A stretch of DNA of 64,000 bases from positions 806,001-870,000 of the forward strand of contig NZ_CP047946.1 of assembly GCF_014279655.1 (NCBI RefSeq), written 5' to 3'. Source of the DNA: Synechococcus sp. ROS8604 (GTDB lineage Bacteria > Cyanobacteriota > Cyanobacteriia > PCC-6307 > Cyanobiaceae). Made by a program: the position numbers and the translations under genes. Below the pieces are notes generated by a model that was not told where the DNA came from, did not search any database, and saw only the letters and a list, made by a program, of their open reading frames with translations. Shown one piece after another: positions 35,211 through 44,425 of the stretch. How positions within the stretch are numbered: the stretch's first letter is position 1; every line of letters begins with the position of its first letter.

Positions 35211-36272
35211 TTACGTGAGGGTTTGGAGCAGGGTCCGGCTGGCTGCTTCCGGATCATTGGAGCCCATGATCGCGCTCACAACAGCGACGCGCTCCGCGCC
35301 AGCAGCGCGAACCGAGCGGATCGTTTCAGCATCGATGCCACCGATGGCAAACCAGGGCACGGTTGCGTGACGACTGGCTTCCGTCACCCAGCTCAGGCCT
35401 GCTGGGCTGCGATCGCGTTTGGTCTGGGTGGCAAACACGGGGCCAACGCCGAGATAATCAGCGCCCTCTTCTTGGGCCGTGAGCAGGTGCTCGAGGCGGT
35501 GGGTGCTGCGTCCCAGCAAGCGCTCTGGGCCGAGCAGCTGTCTCGCTTCTGAGAGGGGGAGGTCGTCCTGGCCGAGATGGACGCCATCGGCATCCACCAA
35601 AAGCGCCAGATCGATGCGGTCATTGATGATGAGCAGGGCATCAAAGCGCCTGCAAAGGGCTTTGAGGGCTTGCGCTTCCCGCAGGCGTTGTTGGTCATGG
35701 CCCTGTTTGCGGCGGTACTGAACCAGGCTGACGCCGGCCAGCAGAGCGGCTTCAACTCCCTGCAGCAACCGCTCAAGATCGTTGTCTCGATCGGGATCCG
35801 TAATCAGGCAAAGCTTGGCGGCCTCGAGGCGTTCCTGCCTGTGTTGACGCCCGCAGGCTTCGAGAATGCGCACCTCGAGGTCATAGAGCCCGTAGCGGAT
35901 CTCGGCGGCGGTGCTGGCCAGGTCTGGATCGAGATTGCGAGCAAATTCTTCCAACACGCGTAGGGCTTCCTGCACCCGGCTGGCATTGGCTTTGACAATC
36001 GCTGGGGCAGAGCAACGACTCGCTTGAGCGGGATGGCCTAGGCCGGCGGCAACGTCTGTGGCGCTGGAGCGGGCCCGGCGGTAACGATCGTGATGCTGTT
36101 GCCCGAGGCGCTGCCTCCAGTCTTTCAGCGGCACGACGAGATCGTCCCGATCGAGTCCAAAGCGGCACCAGTCTTCAATGACACGCAGCCCTTCCCGTGC
36201 TCGATCGAGGTTGGCATCGATTAGCCGCGCCACTCGCAGGTTGGCGTCTGCTTCGACAACCATCGGCTCCAT
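35211..36272 (-). CDS. thiE: Thiamine-phosphate synthase with cyanobacterial N-terminal domain
   Basis: 353 residues from ATG 36272 (an upstream ATG at 36341 is possible). Residues ~1-140 form the helical ThiD2-like domain found fused to ThiE in cyanobacteria (IDANLDRAREGLRVIEDWCR...ASRVQEALRVLEEFARN). The rest is the ThiE barrel: LVQYRRKQGHDQQRL, LLIINDRIDLALLVDADGVH, LGQDDLPLSEARQLLG, DYLGVGPVFATQTK and AIGGIDAETI. It couples HMP-PP with the thiazole phosphate. thiS follows. Confidence 0.93.
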   Translation of the reverse strand: MEPMVVEADANLRVARLIDANLDRAREGLRVIEDWCRFGLDRDDLVVPLKDWRQRLGQQHHDRYRRARSSATDVAAGLGHPAQASRCSAPAIVKANASRVQEALRVLEEFARNLDPDLASTAAEIRYGLYDLEVRILEACGRQHRQERLEAAKLCLITDPDRDNDLERLLQGVEAALLAGVSLVQYRRKQGHDQQRLREAQALKALCRRFDALLIINDRIDLALLVDADGVHLGQDDLPLSEARQLLGPERLLGRSTHRLEHLLTAQEEGADYLGVGPVFATQTKRDRSPAGLSWVTEASRHATVPWFAIGGIDAETIRSVRAAGAERVAVVSAIMGSNDPEAASRTLLQTLT

Positions 36273-36308
36273 GGCAGTCTGTGAAGGATCGCATGCTCCC
36301 CGGCGGCC

Positions 36309-36428
36309 ATGGACAACAGCGGATCCGAGAGCACCATGCACGTGTTGGTTTGGGGAATCATCCTCCTGGGCGGCATTGGTGTGTTCATCGTCTGGGGACT
36401 CTCGAATGCTTACCCCGCCGGGGCCTGA
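36309..36428 (+). CDS. Tiny single-helix membrane protein (39 aa)
   Basis: The frame from ATG 36309 to TGA 36426-36428 encodes a short polar start (MDNSGSESTM) and one transmembrane helix (HVLVWGIILLGGIGVFIVWG), then SNAYPAGA. It fits exactly between the divergently placed ends of thiE and ribF, overlapping ribF by 19 bases on the other strand. The clean membrane pattern argues that it is real. Function unknown. Confidence 0.55.
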   Translation: MDNSGSESTMHVLVWGIILLGGIGVFIVWGLSNAYPAGA

Positions 36429-37396
36429 AGCCGTTGACGGGCTGCTTCGGCGTCCTGACCGATTTGTGCACTGAGCTCCTCGAGGCCTGAAAAGCGTTGC
36501 TGTCCGCGCAGCCGTTCCACCGGCTCCACGACCAGCTCCTGGCCCATCAGTTCGATGCGCCTATCGAGCAGGTGCACCTCAACGGCGGAAGGCGAGTTGG
36601 GGTCCACCGTGGGCTGGGGGCCGAGATTCATGACGGCCGGCAAGGCTTCGCTTTTTCCTTCGCCCTTTCCTTCGCCATCACGCTGTGTCCAGGCGCGGGC
36701 GGCATAGACGCCAAGACCTGGCAGAAATTTGCGCCCATCCACTTGCAGATTGGCGGTGGGCCAGCCCAAATCGCGACCCAAGCCGCGACCGCGCACCACC
36801 GTTCCCCGGAAGCGGTAGGGACGGCCGAGCAGTTCGCTGGCGCTTTGGAGGTCGCCATTCGAGAGCGCTGCGCGAATGCGGCTGCTGCTCATCCGTCCGC
36901 CGGCATCCTCCAAAATCGGCAACACCGACACCTGCACCCCAGCGGCTTCCGCTAGGGCCCGCAAGGTGTTGGTGTCGCCTTCCCGGCCCCGACCAAATCG
37001 GAAGTTGGCTCCCACGGCGATTTGGCGCGCCTTGAGGCAACCGAGCAGCACCTGCTCGACAAACTCGGCGGCGCTGAGCTGGGCCAGTTGGCGATTGAAG
37101 GGCACCAAGACCAGCTGCTGGATGCCGAGGGGCTCGAGGAGCTCGAGCTTTTCCTCGGGGAGATCGAGGCGCAGGCGGGGTTCACCATGCAGCACTTCGC
37201 GTGGATGGGGCCAGAAGCTCACCACCGTGGGAATGGCCTCAAGGTGATCCGTTTCGGTCACAGACGCGATCACCCGCCGATGGCCCGCATGCAGGCCATC
37301 GAAGCTCCCCAACGCCAGGGTGGTGGGGGTTTTGGCCTGCTGTGGGGAGCAGAGAGGAATCAACGGCGTTGTGCACGGATCTGTGGTTAATGGCAA
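36410..37396 (-). CDS. ribF: Bifunctional riboflavin kinase / FAD synthetase
   Basis: 328 residues. The N-terminal nucleotidyltransferase domain has GSFDGLHAGHRRVI (~28-41) and SSSRIRAAL (~170). The C-terminal kinase has PYRFRGTVVRGRGLGRDLGW, the PTAN motif (LGWPTANLQ), GVYAARAW and VMNLGPQPTV. It makes FMN and FAD from riboflavin. The apparent start is TTG at 37396, just 27 bases from the divergent DUF3611 start, so the two promoters must overlap. Confidence 0.95.
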   Translation of the reverse strand: MPLTTDPCTTPLIPLCSPQQAKTPTTLALGSFDGLHAGHRRVIASVTETDHLEAIPTVVSFWPHPREVLHGEPRLRLDLPEEKLELLEPLGIQQLVLVPFNRQLAQLSAAEFVEQVLLGCLKARQIAVGANFRFGRGREGDTNTLRALAEAAGVQVSVLPILEDAGGRMSSSRIRAALSNGDLQSASELLGRPYRFRGTVVRGRGLGRDLGWPTANLQVDGRKFLPGLGVYAARAWTQRDGEGKGEGKSEALPAVMNLGPQPTVDPNSPSAVEVHLLDRRIELMGQELVVEPVERLRGQQRFSGLEELSAQIGQDAEAARQRLQAPAG

Positions 37397-37423
37397 GTTT
37401 GGACGACAGACCTCCTACATCGC

Positions 37424-37984
37424 ATGGCCGATCGGCTCGATCTCCAACTGCTTGCCCTTGGCTTGCGCCGTTCCGCCTGGATCCGCTTTTGGACCCAAAC
37501 CGGGCTTGGGATTGTGATTTTGGGAGTGTTGACGTTCAACAACATCGGCGGAAGTTTGAGCAGAAACGCCGATAAAGCCTTGGGATTGGGTCCGGGGCTG
37601 TCGCTGACCACGCTGTCGTTTTTGGTGTTGCTGTTCAGCCTTTGGCAGGGCTGGTTAGTGGTGCGGCTCGGTCGCGCTCTTGATAGTGGTGCGCGACCAA
37701 GTCGGGGGGAGGCGAGCCGCACGATCAAGCGCAGTTTGTTGGCGGATCTGTTGGGCTTGGTGCTCGCGGCTGTGGGGTATCAATCCCTCGCCGGGGCCTT
37801 GTTTGTGCAGGCGTCGCAGCAGACGCCAGGCATTGCCATTGGTGCCAGAGGGGCGAGTGAAAACATGGCGATCACCTCCCTGGAAATGCTCTCGGTGCTG
37901 AGCAACACGCAGGTGTTATTTGCCCACGTGATTGGCTTGATTTTTTCGCTGTGGATGCTGCAGAGGATTTATCGTACGTCTTGA
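37424..37984 (+). CDS. DUF3611 family membrane protein
   Basis: 186 residues with four transmembrane helices (WTQTGLGIVILGVLTF; GLSLTTLSFLVLLFSLWQGW; SLLADLLGLVLAAVGYQSLA; LFAHVIGLIFSLWMLQRIY). The LGxxLRRSAWIRFWTQT start and the final helix fit the cyanobacterial DUF3611 family, which has plastid relatives and no assigned function. Confidence 0.75.
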   Translation: MADRLDLQLLALGLRRSAWIRFWTQTGLGIVILGVLTFNNIGGSLSRNADKALGLGPGLSLTTLSFLVLLFSLWQGWLVVRLGRALDSGARPSRGEASRTIKRSLLADLLGLVLAAVGYQSLAGALFVQASQQTPGIAIGARGASENMAITSLEMLSVLSNTQVLFAHVIGLIFSLWMLQRIYRTS

Positions 37985-38707
37985 TAATTCATAAGGGATT
38001 GTCTCTGAAATCAAAACTATCAGCTTGCAGTTTTTAGGTATAATAATAGAGATCCCTGGCGTCATTTGATAAAAGGTTGGCAACATTTATGATGGTACGA
38101 TTTGAATCCATCAATGACGGCATTTTTGTTGTAACTCAATCAATTTGGGCTTGTACATTGTGCAATAATAGTGATTTCTTGTTGACAATGAATAGATTCT
38201 TTTTGGGGAGAGTATATCGATTTTGCTGATTAGCCCTGCAGCTGGTACCTCCTAATTCGCCGCGCTTGTGTTTGGAGTAATGTTTCTCGCGTCTTAGTAA
38301 GAAAATTTGTGGCTGCCCGCTAATGAATCACTGAAGAATTGGTATATTTGTTGGATAGATTTAGTATATACTGGAGCATCAACCAATAATAAGAATCGAC
38401 CAATCAATTTTTTTAGAAGCTAGCAGTACTTTTAAGCTACTAGTAATAGCCTTTTTAAGCTAAGTTGGAATACTGCCAAAAACTTGAGACGGCAGACGTA
38501 GCATGTTCCATTAGACCCTAATTGTAAGTTGTTGCGCGTTTAAAACTTTTATATTTGTAAAATCATCTCTCTAAATAATTTAAATCTATGGCCTGTACAG
38601 GCTTATCTATTTGCTGTTAGATATCGTATGAACGCAATCTTCAACGAAATTTTAAAAACGTTGATAAGACCAAAGCAGGAGTTAAAGGATTCCGTAAATA
38701 TAAATAA
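37985..38707. other. AT-rich intergenic region, no gene seen
   Basis: About 720 bases, markedly AT-rich compared with the core blocks. No coherent coding frame, RNA gene or terminator was recognised. It is the left part of a nearly empty island that reaches 40136. Confidence 0.4.
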
Positions 38708-38956
38708 TCAAATGTTGGCTTTTGTTAGCTCTAAGAATAATATCTTTCGTGTTTTTGTCCAAGGCCAATAAGGAGCTCCTAAGTCGTCTTTGAGATAGCG
38801 AAGGGTTGAAGGTTCAATGTCACAATCGTAATTTTTCGCAAGAAGGCAAATTTCTTTAAAATTTTGACATATTTTTACTTTTCGTTGTATTGATGGTGAT
38901 GTTGATATTAATTCGGTAAATGTACTTAAATTTTGAACCTGGCTTGATTCTAACAT
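38708..38956 (-). CDS. Nif11-like small protein without double-glycine site (82 aa)
   Basis: Residues ~8-60 follow the Nif11 helix pattern: LSTFTELISTSPSIQRKVKI (compare LKAFLEKVQ.D..LQEKLK) and then KEICLLAKNYDCDIEPSTLR. There is no GG cleavage motif; instead it ends PYWPWTKTRKILFLELTK. Such proteins may derive from RiPP leaders or be nitrogen-fixation-like helical proteins of unknown role. Isolated in AT-rich DNA with no modifying enzyme nearby. Confidence 0.55.
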   Translation of the reverse strand: MLESSQVQNLSTFTELISTSPSIQRKVKICQNFKEICLLAKNYDCDIEPSTLRYLKDDLGAPYWPWTKTRKILFLELTKANI

Positions 38957-40136
38957 TGAATAAGGTATTCTGTTGTATATAATAAACTTATTTTTTCAAT
39001 GGACTGTGAGACGTTTGTGTGAAGCTTGTGAGAATCCCCTGAGTGCTTCTGCCCGGCTGTTTGTAAAATAAATATTTCCTAGCAAGGAAAGCGGTTTGAT
39101 CGAAAAGATCTCATAGGTAATTGAGGAGGCTGTTGAAAACTCATCCTGTCAATACTGGTTTAAGTGATGGTAAATTGTGAACTGTGGTTATGTGTGGCAA
39201 ATAGGGGGGATTCCTGATTTTCCTGACCATGGCCACTAGCAACGTAGAGTATCCTGCGTGACAAGTTTCTATGTGAGGTGGAGGCGTAGTCACGTGGTGG
39301 GCGCTCCTCGATTTGATTGAGCCCCACCGCTTCAAAACGAGTAAGAAAACAGCCTGCCACCACTACCATTCGCATTAATGATGAGTACTCACTTTCTGCA
39401 AAAGTGTTATTCGCTCAGTGATCGAGCCGAGGAGGCGGTGTAAGGCGATGCCTGTTACAAGGGCATCGCCTAAACCTCCGAGATGAAAGCCAAGGAAATG
39501 GAATTGATGGTCGCGGTGCGACCTTGCAAACGCTGGGATCTACCGGGTATGCCAGAAGGCGGGCTGCTAGATCTGATCGAAACGGCCATAACCAAAATTC
39601 GTCCAGGGTTGAGCATCATTTCCAGCTTATCTAGACCCAGTCGAACAGAGGCAATAGCAGCAGTTCGGCTTTCAGAAGACCCGACATGAGCGTTCTGGCC
39701 AAATTGGCTACATCCGAACAAGTTTCTGGTGTGCTTAAACTTTTACACACATCCTTATAGCAAGCACAGAGAAGCTAAACGTAACAGCAAAAGTGATCAA
39801 AAAAGCCACAGAAGTAATTCAGAGAAAAAACAACTTTTCTTGCTCACAGCTGCTGCTCATCCCCAATTTCTCCAGATTTTCTGAGGCAAATGTATGTCAT
39901 TTTTGTCTGGAGCGGGTCATTGGCCATGGTGATAGAGGGTAATGATATTTAATTGATAAAATTAATATTTTTTGGGTTGATCGTTGAAGGTTAAAGTTTA
40001 TTGGTACGTGATGGATTATGGATGATTAGGCTTTAGTTCGTAAAATGCACTAGTGATCCCAACTCAATTAAAGAGTTGAGATGGCTGGAATATGTTACGC
40101 CTGCTAGTCAAAAAATCGTTTTTTCGTAAGTATCAA
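38957..40136. other. Mostly empty AT-rich region, one perfect hairpin
   Basis: No confident gene. Frames near 39470-39720 are open on both strands and neither is convincing. A perfect inverted repeat at 39443-39471 is annotated separately. Confidence 0.4.
39443..39471. repeat. Perfect 10-bp inverted repeat
   Basis: AGGCGATGCC (39443-39452) and GGCATCGCCT (39462-39471) pair perfectly around a 9-base loop. Outer GGAGG/CCTCC bases could extend the structure. There is no T run on either side, so a terminator is not clear; it may be a REP-type element or protein site. Confidence 0.6.
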
Positions 40137-40934
40137 CTAATTGATGGGTTCTAAAGATGGCAAGGAGGCTAAGCCTCCCCGCCAGAAGAGCTCAGGTTGA
40201 ATCGGTGTGAGCGACGGTGCGTTCGCTTGGATTTGGGCCACATCCGTGGGCCAGTCGCGGGGGCCATCACCGCCCGACTCGAAATCTTCGACGGCTTCAC
40301 CGGCCAACCAGTAATAGGTGCGGCCACGGGGGTCGACCCGAGGACTGAACTGTTCGTCGTAGCGTCGGATCGACAGGCGGGTCCAGCTCAGTTTCCCCAT
40401 GGCCTCCGGCTTGCAGGGGGGGACGTTGAGATTGAGCAAGAGATTCTCTGGCCATCGATCGGCCAGGGCTGCTTCCGCCACCTCGATGGCCAAGTTGGCG
40501 GCGGCTTGGAATTCTCTCCACTGAAAACAGGCGCTGCTCACGGCCATCGCCGGCAGGCCCTCCAGCGTGCCCTCCATGGCCGCTGCCACGGTTCCGGAGC
40601 AAAACACATCGGTGCCGAGGTTGGGGCCGTGGTTGATCCCCGAAAGCACCAGATCGGGCTTTTCAGGCAACAGCTCAAACAGGGCCAATTTCATGCAATC
40701 GGCTGGGGTGCCGCTGCAGGCCCAGGCTTGGATTCCAGGCTCAAACAGTTCATCGGCGCGTTCGGCACGGATGGGGGTCTGAAGGGTTAATCCATGGCCC
40801 GTGGCGGAGCGCTCCTGGTCGGGGCAAACCACTGTGACCTGATGGCCAGCGGCGGCTGCCGCTGCCGCCAGGCTGCGGATGCCGTCGGCAAATACGCCGT
40901 CGTCGTTGCTGATCAGTATCCGCAGGGGAGCCAT
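40137..40934 (-). CDS. surE: 5'-nucleotidase SurE
   Basis: 265 residues. The N-terminal [18 protein letters not shown] carries the metal-binding paired Asp. [25 protein letters not shown] and [20 protein letters not shown] are the other SurE signatures. It is a phosphatase of nucleoside 5'- or 3'-monophosphates linked to stress survival. Divergent from pheS, with starts only ~10-40 bases apart. Confidence 0.94.
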   Translation of the reverse strand: MAPLRILISNDDGVFADGIRSLAAAAAAAGHQVTVVCPDQERSATGHGLTLQTPIRAERADELFEPGIQAWACSGTPADCMKLALFELLPEKPDLVLSGINHGPNLGTDVFCSGTVAAAMEGTLEGLPAMAVSSACFQWREFQAAANLAIEVAEAALADRWPENLLLNLNVPPCKPEAMGKLSWTRLSIRRYDEQFSPRVDPRGRTYYWLAGEAVEDFESGGDGPRDWPTDVAQIQANAPSLTPIQPELFWRGGLASLPSLEPIN

Positions 40935-40972
40935 CCGAAGGGTTGGTAAGCGTTGGTTGGAACCTAGTCGTG

Positions 40973-42016
40973 ATGGCTGCCTACAGTCATGGCCGCGAAA
41001 CCAATGCCTTGAGCGCCACGATCTCCCTGCAGCAGCTCACTGATCAGCTCGATGCCCTCGAGGCGGAGGCGGCGGTTGAAATCCAGGCGGCCGCCGATGC
41101 CGCTGCCCTCGAGCAGCTTCGGGTGGGCCTGTTGGGCAAGAAGGGGCGGCTGTCAGCCGTGCTCGGGGCGATGGGCAAGCTGCCGGGAGATGAACGGCCG
41201 TTGGTGGGCCAGCGCGCCAATGTGCTGAAAACGTTGGTGCAGCAGCTGCTGTCTGAGCGCCTTGAGGCGGTGAACAGTGCTGCGATGGCCGCAAGAATGG
41301 CAGCGGAAACCCTGGATGTCACAGCGGCTCCGCTGGGCGTGCCGATGGGGCACCGGCATCCGTTGATCACCACCACGGAGGAGATTGTTGATCTGTTCTG
41401 TGGCCTTGGGTATCAGGTGGAGGAAGGTCCTGAGGTGGAGACGGATCACCACAACTTCACGGCCTTGAATATTCCTCCTGAGCACCCTGCTCGAGACATG
41501 CAGGACACGTTTTATCTGCAAGACAACTTGTTGTTGCGCACCCACACCTCGCCGGTGCAGATCCGACACCTGGAAATCAATCCACCACCGGTGCGGATTG
41601 TGGCTCCAGGCCGGGTGTATCGGCGGGATGCGGTGGATGCCACCCATTCGCCTGTGTTTCATCAGGTGGAGGTGCTGGCGATTGATGAGGGCTTGGATTT
41701 CAGCCACCTGCGCGGAACGGTGATGCAGTTCCTCAAGGCGTTCTTTGGCGACCTACCGGTGCGCTTTCGCGCCAGTTACTTCCCGTTCACAGAACCCTCT
41801 GCGGAGGTGGACGTCCAATGGCGAGGGCGTTGGTTGGAAGTGATGGGGTGCGGAATGGTGGATCCGGCGGTGCTGGAGGGGTTAGGCCTGGACCCCGATC
41901 GATGGAGCGGTTTTGCGGCCGGTTTGGGCGTGGAACGGTTCTGCATGGTGCGTCATGGCATTGACGACATCCGCCGCCTGTACACCAGTGATCTGCGCTT
42001 TCTCGATCAGTTTTGA
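40973..42016 (+). CDS. pheS: Phenylalanyl-tRNA synthetase alpha subunit
   Basis: About 347 residues from ATG 40973; TTG 41009 (giving [17 protein letters not shown]) is a possible later start. The helical N-terminal arm ([20 protein letters not shown]) precedes the class II core: motif 1 region [11 protein letters not shown]-equivalent ([14 protein letters not shown]), motif 2 [11 protein letters not shown] and [21 protein letters not shown], and motif 3 [18 protein letters not shown]. It charges tRNA-Phe together with PheT, which is not in this window. Confidence 0.95.
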   Translation: MAAYSHGRETNALSATISLQQLTDQLDALEAEAAVEIQAAADAAALEQLRVGLLGKKGRLSAVLGAMGKLPGDERPLVGQRANVLKTLVQQLLSERLEAVNSAAMAARMAAETLDVTAAPLGVPMGHRHPLITTTEEIVDLFCGLGYQVEEGPEVETDHHNFTALNIPPEHPARDMQDTFYLQDNLLLRTHTSPVQIRHLEINPPPVRIVAPGRVYRRDAVDATHSPVFHQVEVLAIDEGLDFSHLRGTVMQFLKAFFGDLPVRFRASYFPFTEPSAEVDVQWRGRWLEVMGCGMVDPAVLEGLGLDPDRWSGFAAGLGVERFCMVRHGIDDIRRLYTSDLRFLDQF

Positions 42017-42406
42017 TGCAAATCATTCATTTTGTTGATCTGCAGATCACCCGTATCAAAACAAGAGTTGATCTCGATACCAATTGCAGAATTTGACCAA
42101 GATTTTTAAGCTAAGTATCTGTAAGTCCAGAAATATTGAATTTGCAATCTTAAATGGTTGAAGGGCATAGGAAGTTGATTAAGCCATCTGAGATGCCAAT
42201 GCTTTTCGTGATTCAGAGGTGTTGCTGTTCCATACTCATAAAGCTGACAGTACTGATTTCTTGTGTGACGAGCATCGATGTTTTTTCTTTTGCGCGTTGA
42301 CTCAAGGGCTTGATGAATATTCAGACTTTAAGGTGATTGAAAATAATAATTTTTTGCAAACCTGCTTGATTGCATGAACATTGAGCATCACTCAGCATTT
42401 GATTTA
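42017..42406. other. Intergenic, no gene seen
   Basis: About 390 AT-rich bases between pheS and the amidotransferase-like gene. No gene, RNA or terminator recognised. Confidence 0.35.
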
Positions 42407-43779
42407 TTACTCCATCAGACTGTCATGTAGTATTCGGATAAGCAATCTAATTCCATCGTCTTTTTTTAAATGATCGAATGAAGGGATGCCGCTTTCTTTG
42501 AATTCTCTCAGATCATCTCTTAATTCTGGATGGAATTGACAAGTAAACGATCTGCGTGTCTGCCGAGTGTCGTAGTCTCTGTAGTTGATGCATGTAGCGG
42601 CAACTTCTGTGCATAGCCTCCCTTCAGCAGTTGTTGAACACAGTATCTCAATACTGCTTGGAAGGTTGAACAGCCAAGATAGTTCAGATATTACAAGCTG
42701 GTTCCTAGCTGGCAGAAGCGTTTGATAGAGATTGCGATAGGCCCAATTAGCAAATAATATAGCTTCTTCGTTAACTTCATCGGTATGGAACATAACAATG
42801 TTTAGGTCCTTTTCGTGAGAGATTGATTCTTCAATTACGCCATCATATTCTTCTGCTGTTATTGCTTGAGCGGTCAGTAATTCGGATAGTTCAAGGTCAG
42901 GATGGGGATTGGATTTTTCATAGTGAACGATTTCACAGTGACCCGCCTCCGGAACCTCATTAATCCCTACGGCAAATTCTGGATGATCCCAGCCCTCCGC
43001 GACGATTTTGTCGTCTTTTACTATTCTAAGTTTTGCGCCTAGGGTCTGAATTCTATTGCAGACTTGCTTTAAAGCATTTCTAGAATTAGGTTGATTGATT
43101 AGGATTTCATCAATCGTTTCCATGATTTCATAAGTTGCTTTTTTGATTAACCGTATGTGTGCTTGAGCGGCAAGCTGATGCCCAAGGCATATGAATATAG
43201 AGGGAGCACTTCTAAGTCGCCTGGATAAAATAAGTTCTTCACTTAAATAGAGGAGATCGCTATGTGAGCAATTGGTATTTTTAAATGATTTGCTGTCGCG
43301 TACTGTTGGATGTCCGCCTTCAAATACAACAGCTAGAGAAGAAGTAAGAACATGAGCAAGTTTTTTTTATCCATTAGACCTGATTTCCACAAAGGGAAAA
43401 CGATTGAGTCACAATCGGCAATTCTCTGAGCAAGCCATGCAACATTGATAGAAGCTCTCACGGGTTCGCCAATCGTGTTGAATCCAACATGATCAGCAGG
43501 TTCGACAATGCAAATGGATTGATTGAATGAGAATGGAGTATTGATTAGAGTATCAAGATCTTCTTGGGATGCAATCTCTTTTTCTAGTGGAGCAGAATCA
43601 CCCCATCCATATTTTATTGAATCAGATGTATCATTGCTATAATGAGTTTGTAATAAGCTTGGAGAATGCCTATCTCTTAAGAATTCAGACAATAGGATCT
43701 GAATGGATTTGAAGCTTGACTTTCCAGGTCGGTAAAATCCAGGAAGCACTCGCCAGGATATTTTTTTATCCATCATCAA
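42407..43779 (-). pseudogene. Class I glutamine-amidotransferase-like gene split at an A8 run (possible -1 frameshift)
   Basis: The first frame (from ATG 43777-43779) ends with LMDKKNLLMFLLLL and stop. Shifting by -1 at the A8 run (43361-43368 on the + strand as T8) continues without a stop as KKLAHVLTSSLAVVFEGGHP to 42407. The combined product is ~458 residues and gains the amidotransferase elbow IFICLGHQLAAQ (nucleophilic Cys) and, later, FTCQFHPEL with the His/Glu of the triad. The junction contains A AAA AAC, a known efficient -1 ribosomal slip sequence, in the right phase. It could be programmed frameshifting, a deletion in a homopolymer or a sequencing error. The ~190-residue N-terminal part is unknown. 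Confidence 0.75.
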
Positions 43780-44425
43780 GTCAGCAATTTATATATCTAA
43801 ATTCTATACCATTAGTTCATTCGCTTGCCTTGCAGAACTTGCCGCTATTTTCTTTGTATCTGTAGTTTTTGCTACATTCTTGCGAATAGGTTGGACGAAT
43901 TCGTATTGAATCAGTGAGGTTCGACCTTTTGAATTGAGAAAAAGATGGAGTGATTCTGTTTTTCATGTACTCGCCCTTGTAATGCTTTTGTGATTGTCAG
44001 GTCTTTAGTATTTGTTTAGTGGCGCCAGCGAAGCAGCTCGCTGTCGATATTTTTTTATTAATAATGTGTACGTTTGCAGTATGTGCTTATTAGCTTGAGT
44101 CTGCATCTCTGTCTAGGTTCTGGTATTGAATTGAATTTATATCATCTATTTCTTGTTGCTGAGATTAAATGTGTTTAGGAACTGGATTGAATTGGAGCTC
44201 TTGGCTGAGATTGCTGAAAAGTCCGTTGATTTCAAGGTTGTGGTGGTTCAGACTTGCTTTGCCTATCAAGACTCCTCCAATGCAGGCTATGTCGATTCTT
44301 TGGGGGTATGGGGACCGCTTTTGCAAGTGTCGCTTGAGTGAAGGTCAATTGAAGTCTTCATACCCTCTGATGACTGCTCCAGTCCATTGATGCACCCAAG
44401 ACTTTTGTTGTTTACCGCTGCTTAA
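43780..44425. other. Intergenic, no confident gene
   Basis: About 645 AT-rich bases. Two short overlapping frames around 44150-44390 lack ribosome sites and recognisable motifs. The ABC1-kinase promoter presumably lies at the right end. Confidence 0.35.

Noticed and set aside
39470-39721. A protein gene on either strand
   Set aside because: Both strands are open over the same stretch, with no ribosome site, no domain and no reason to prefer one.
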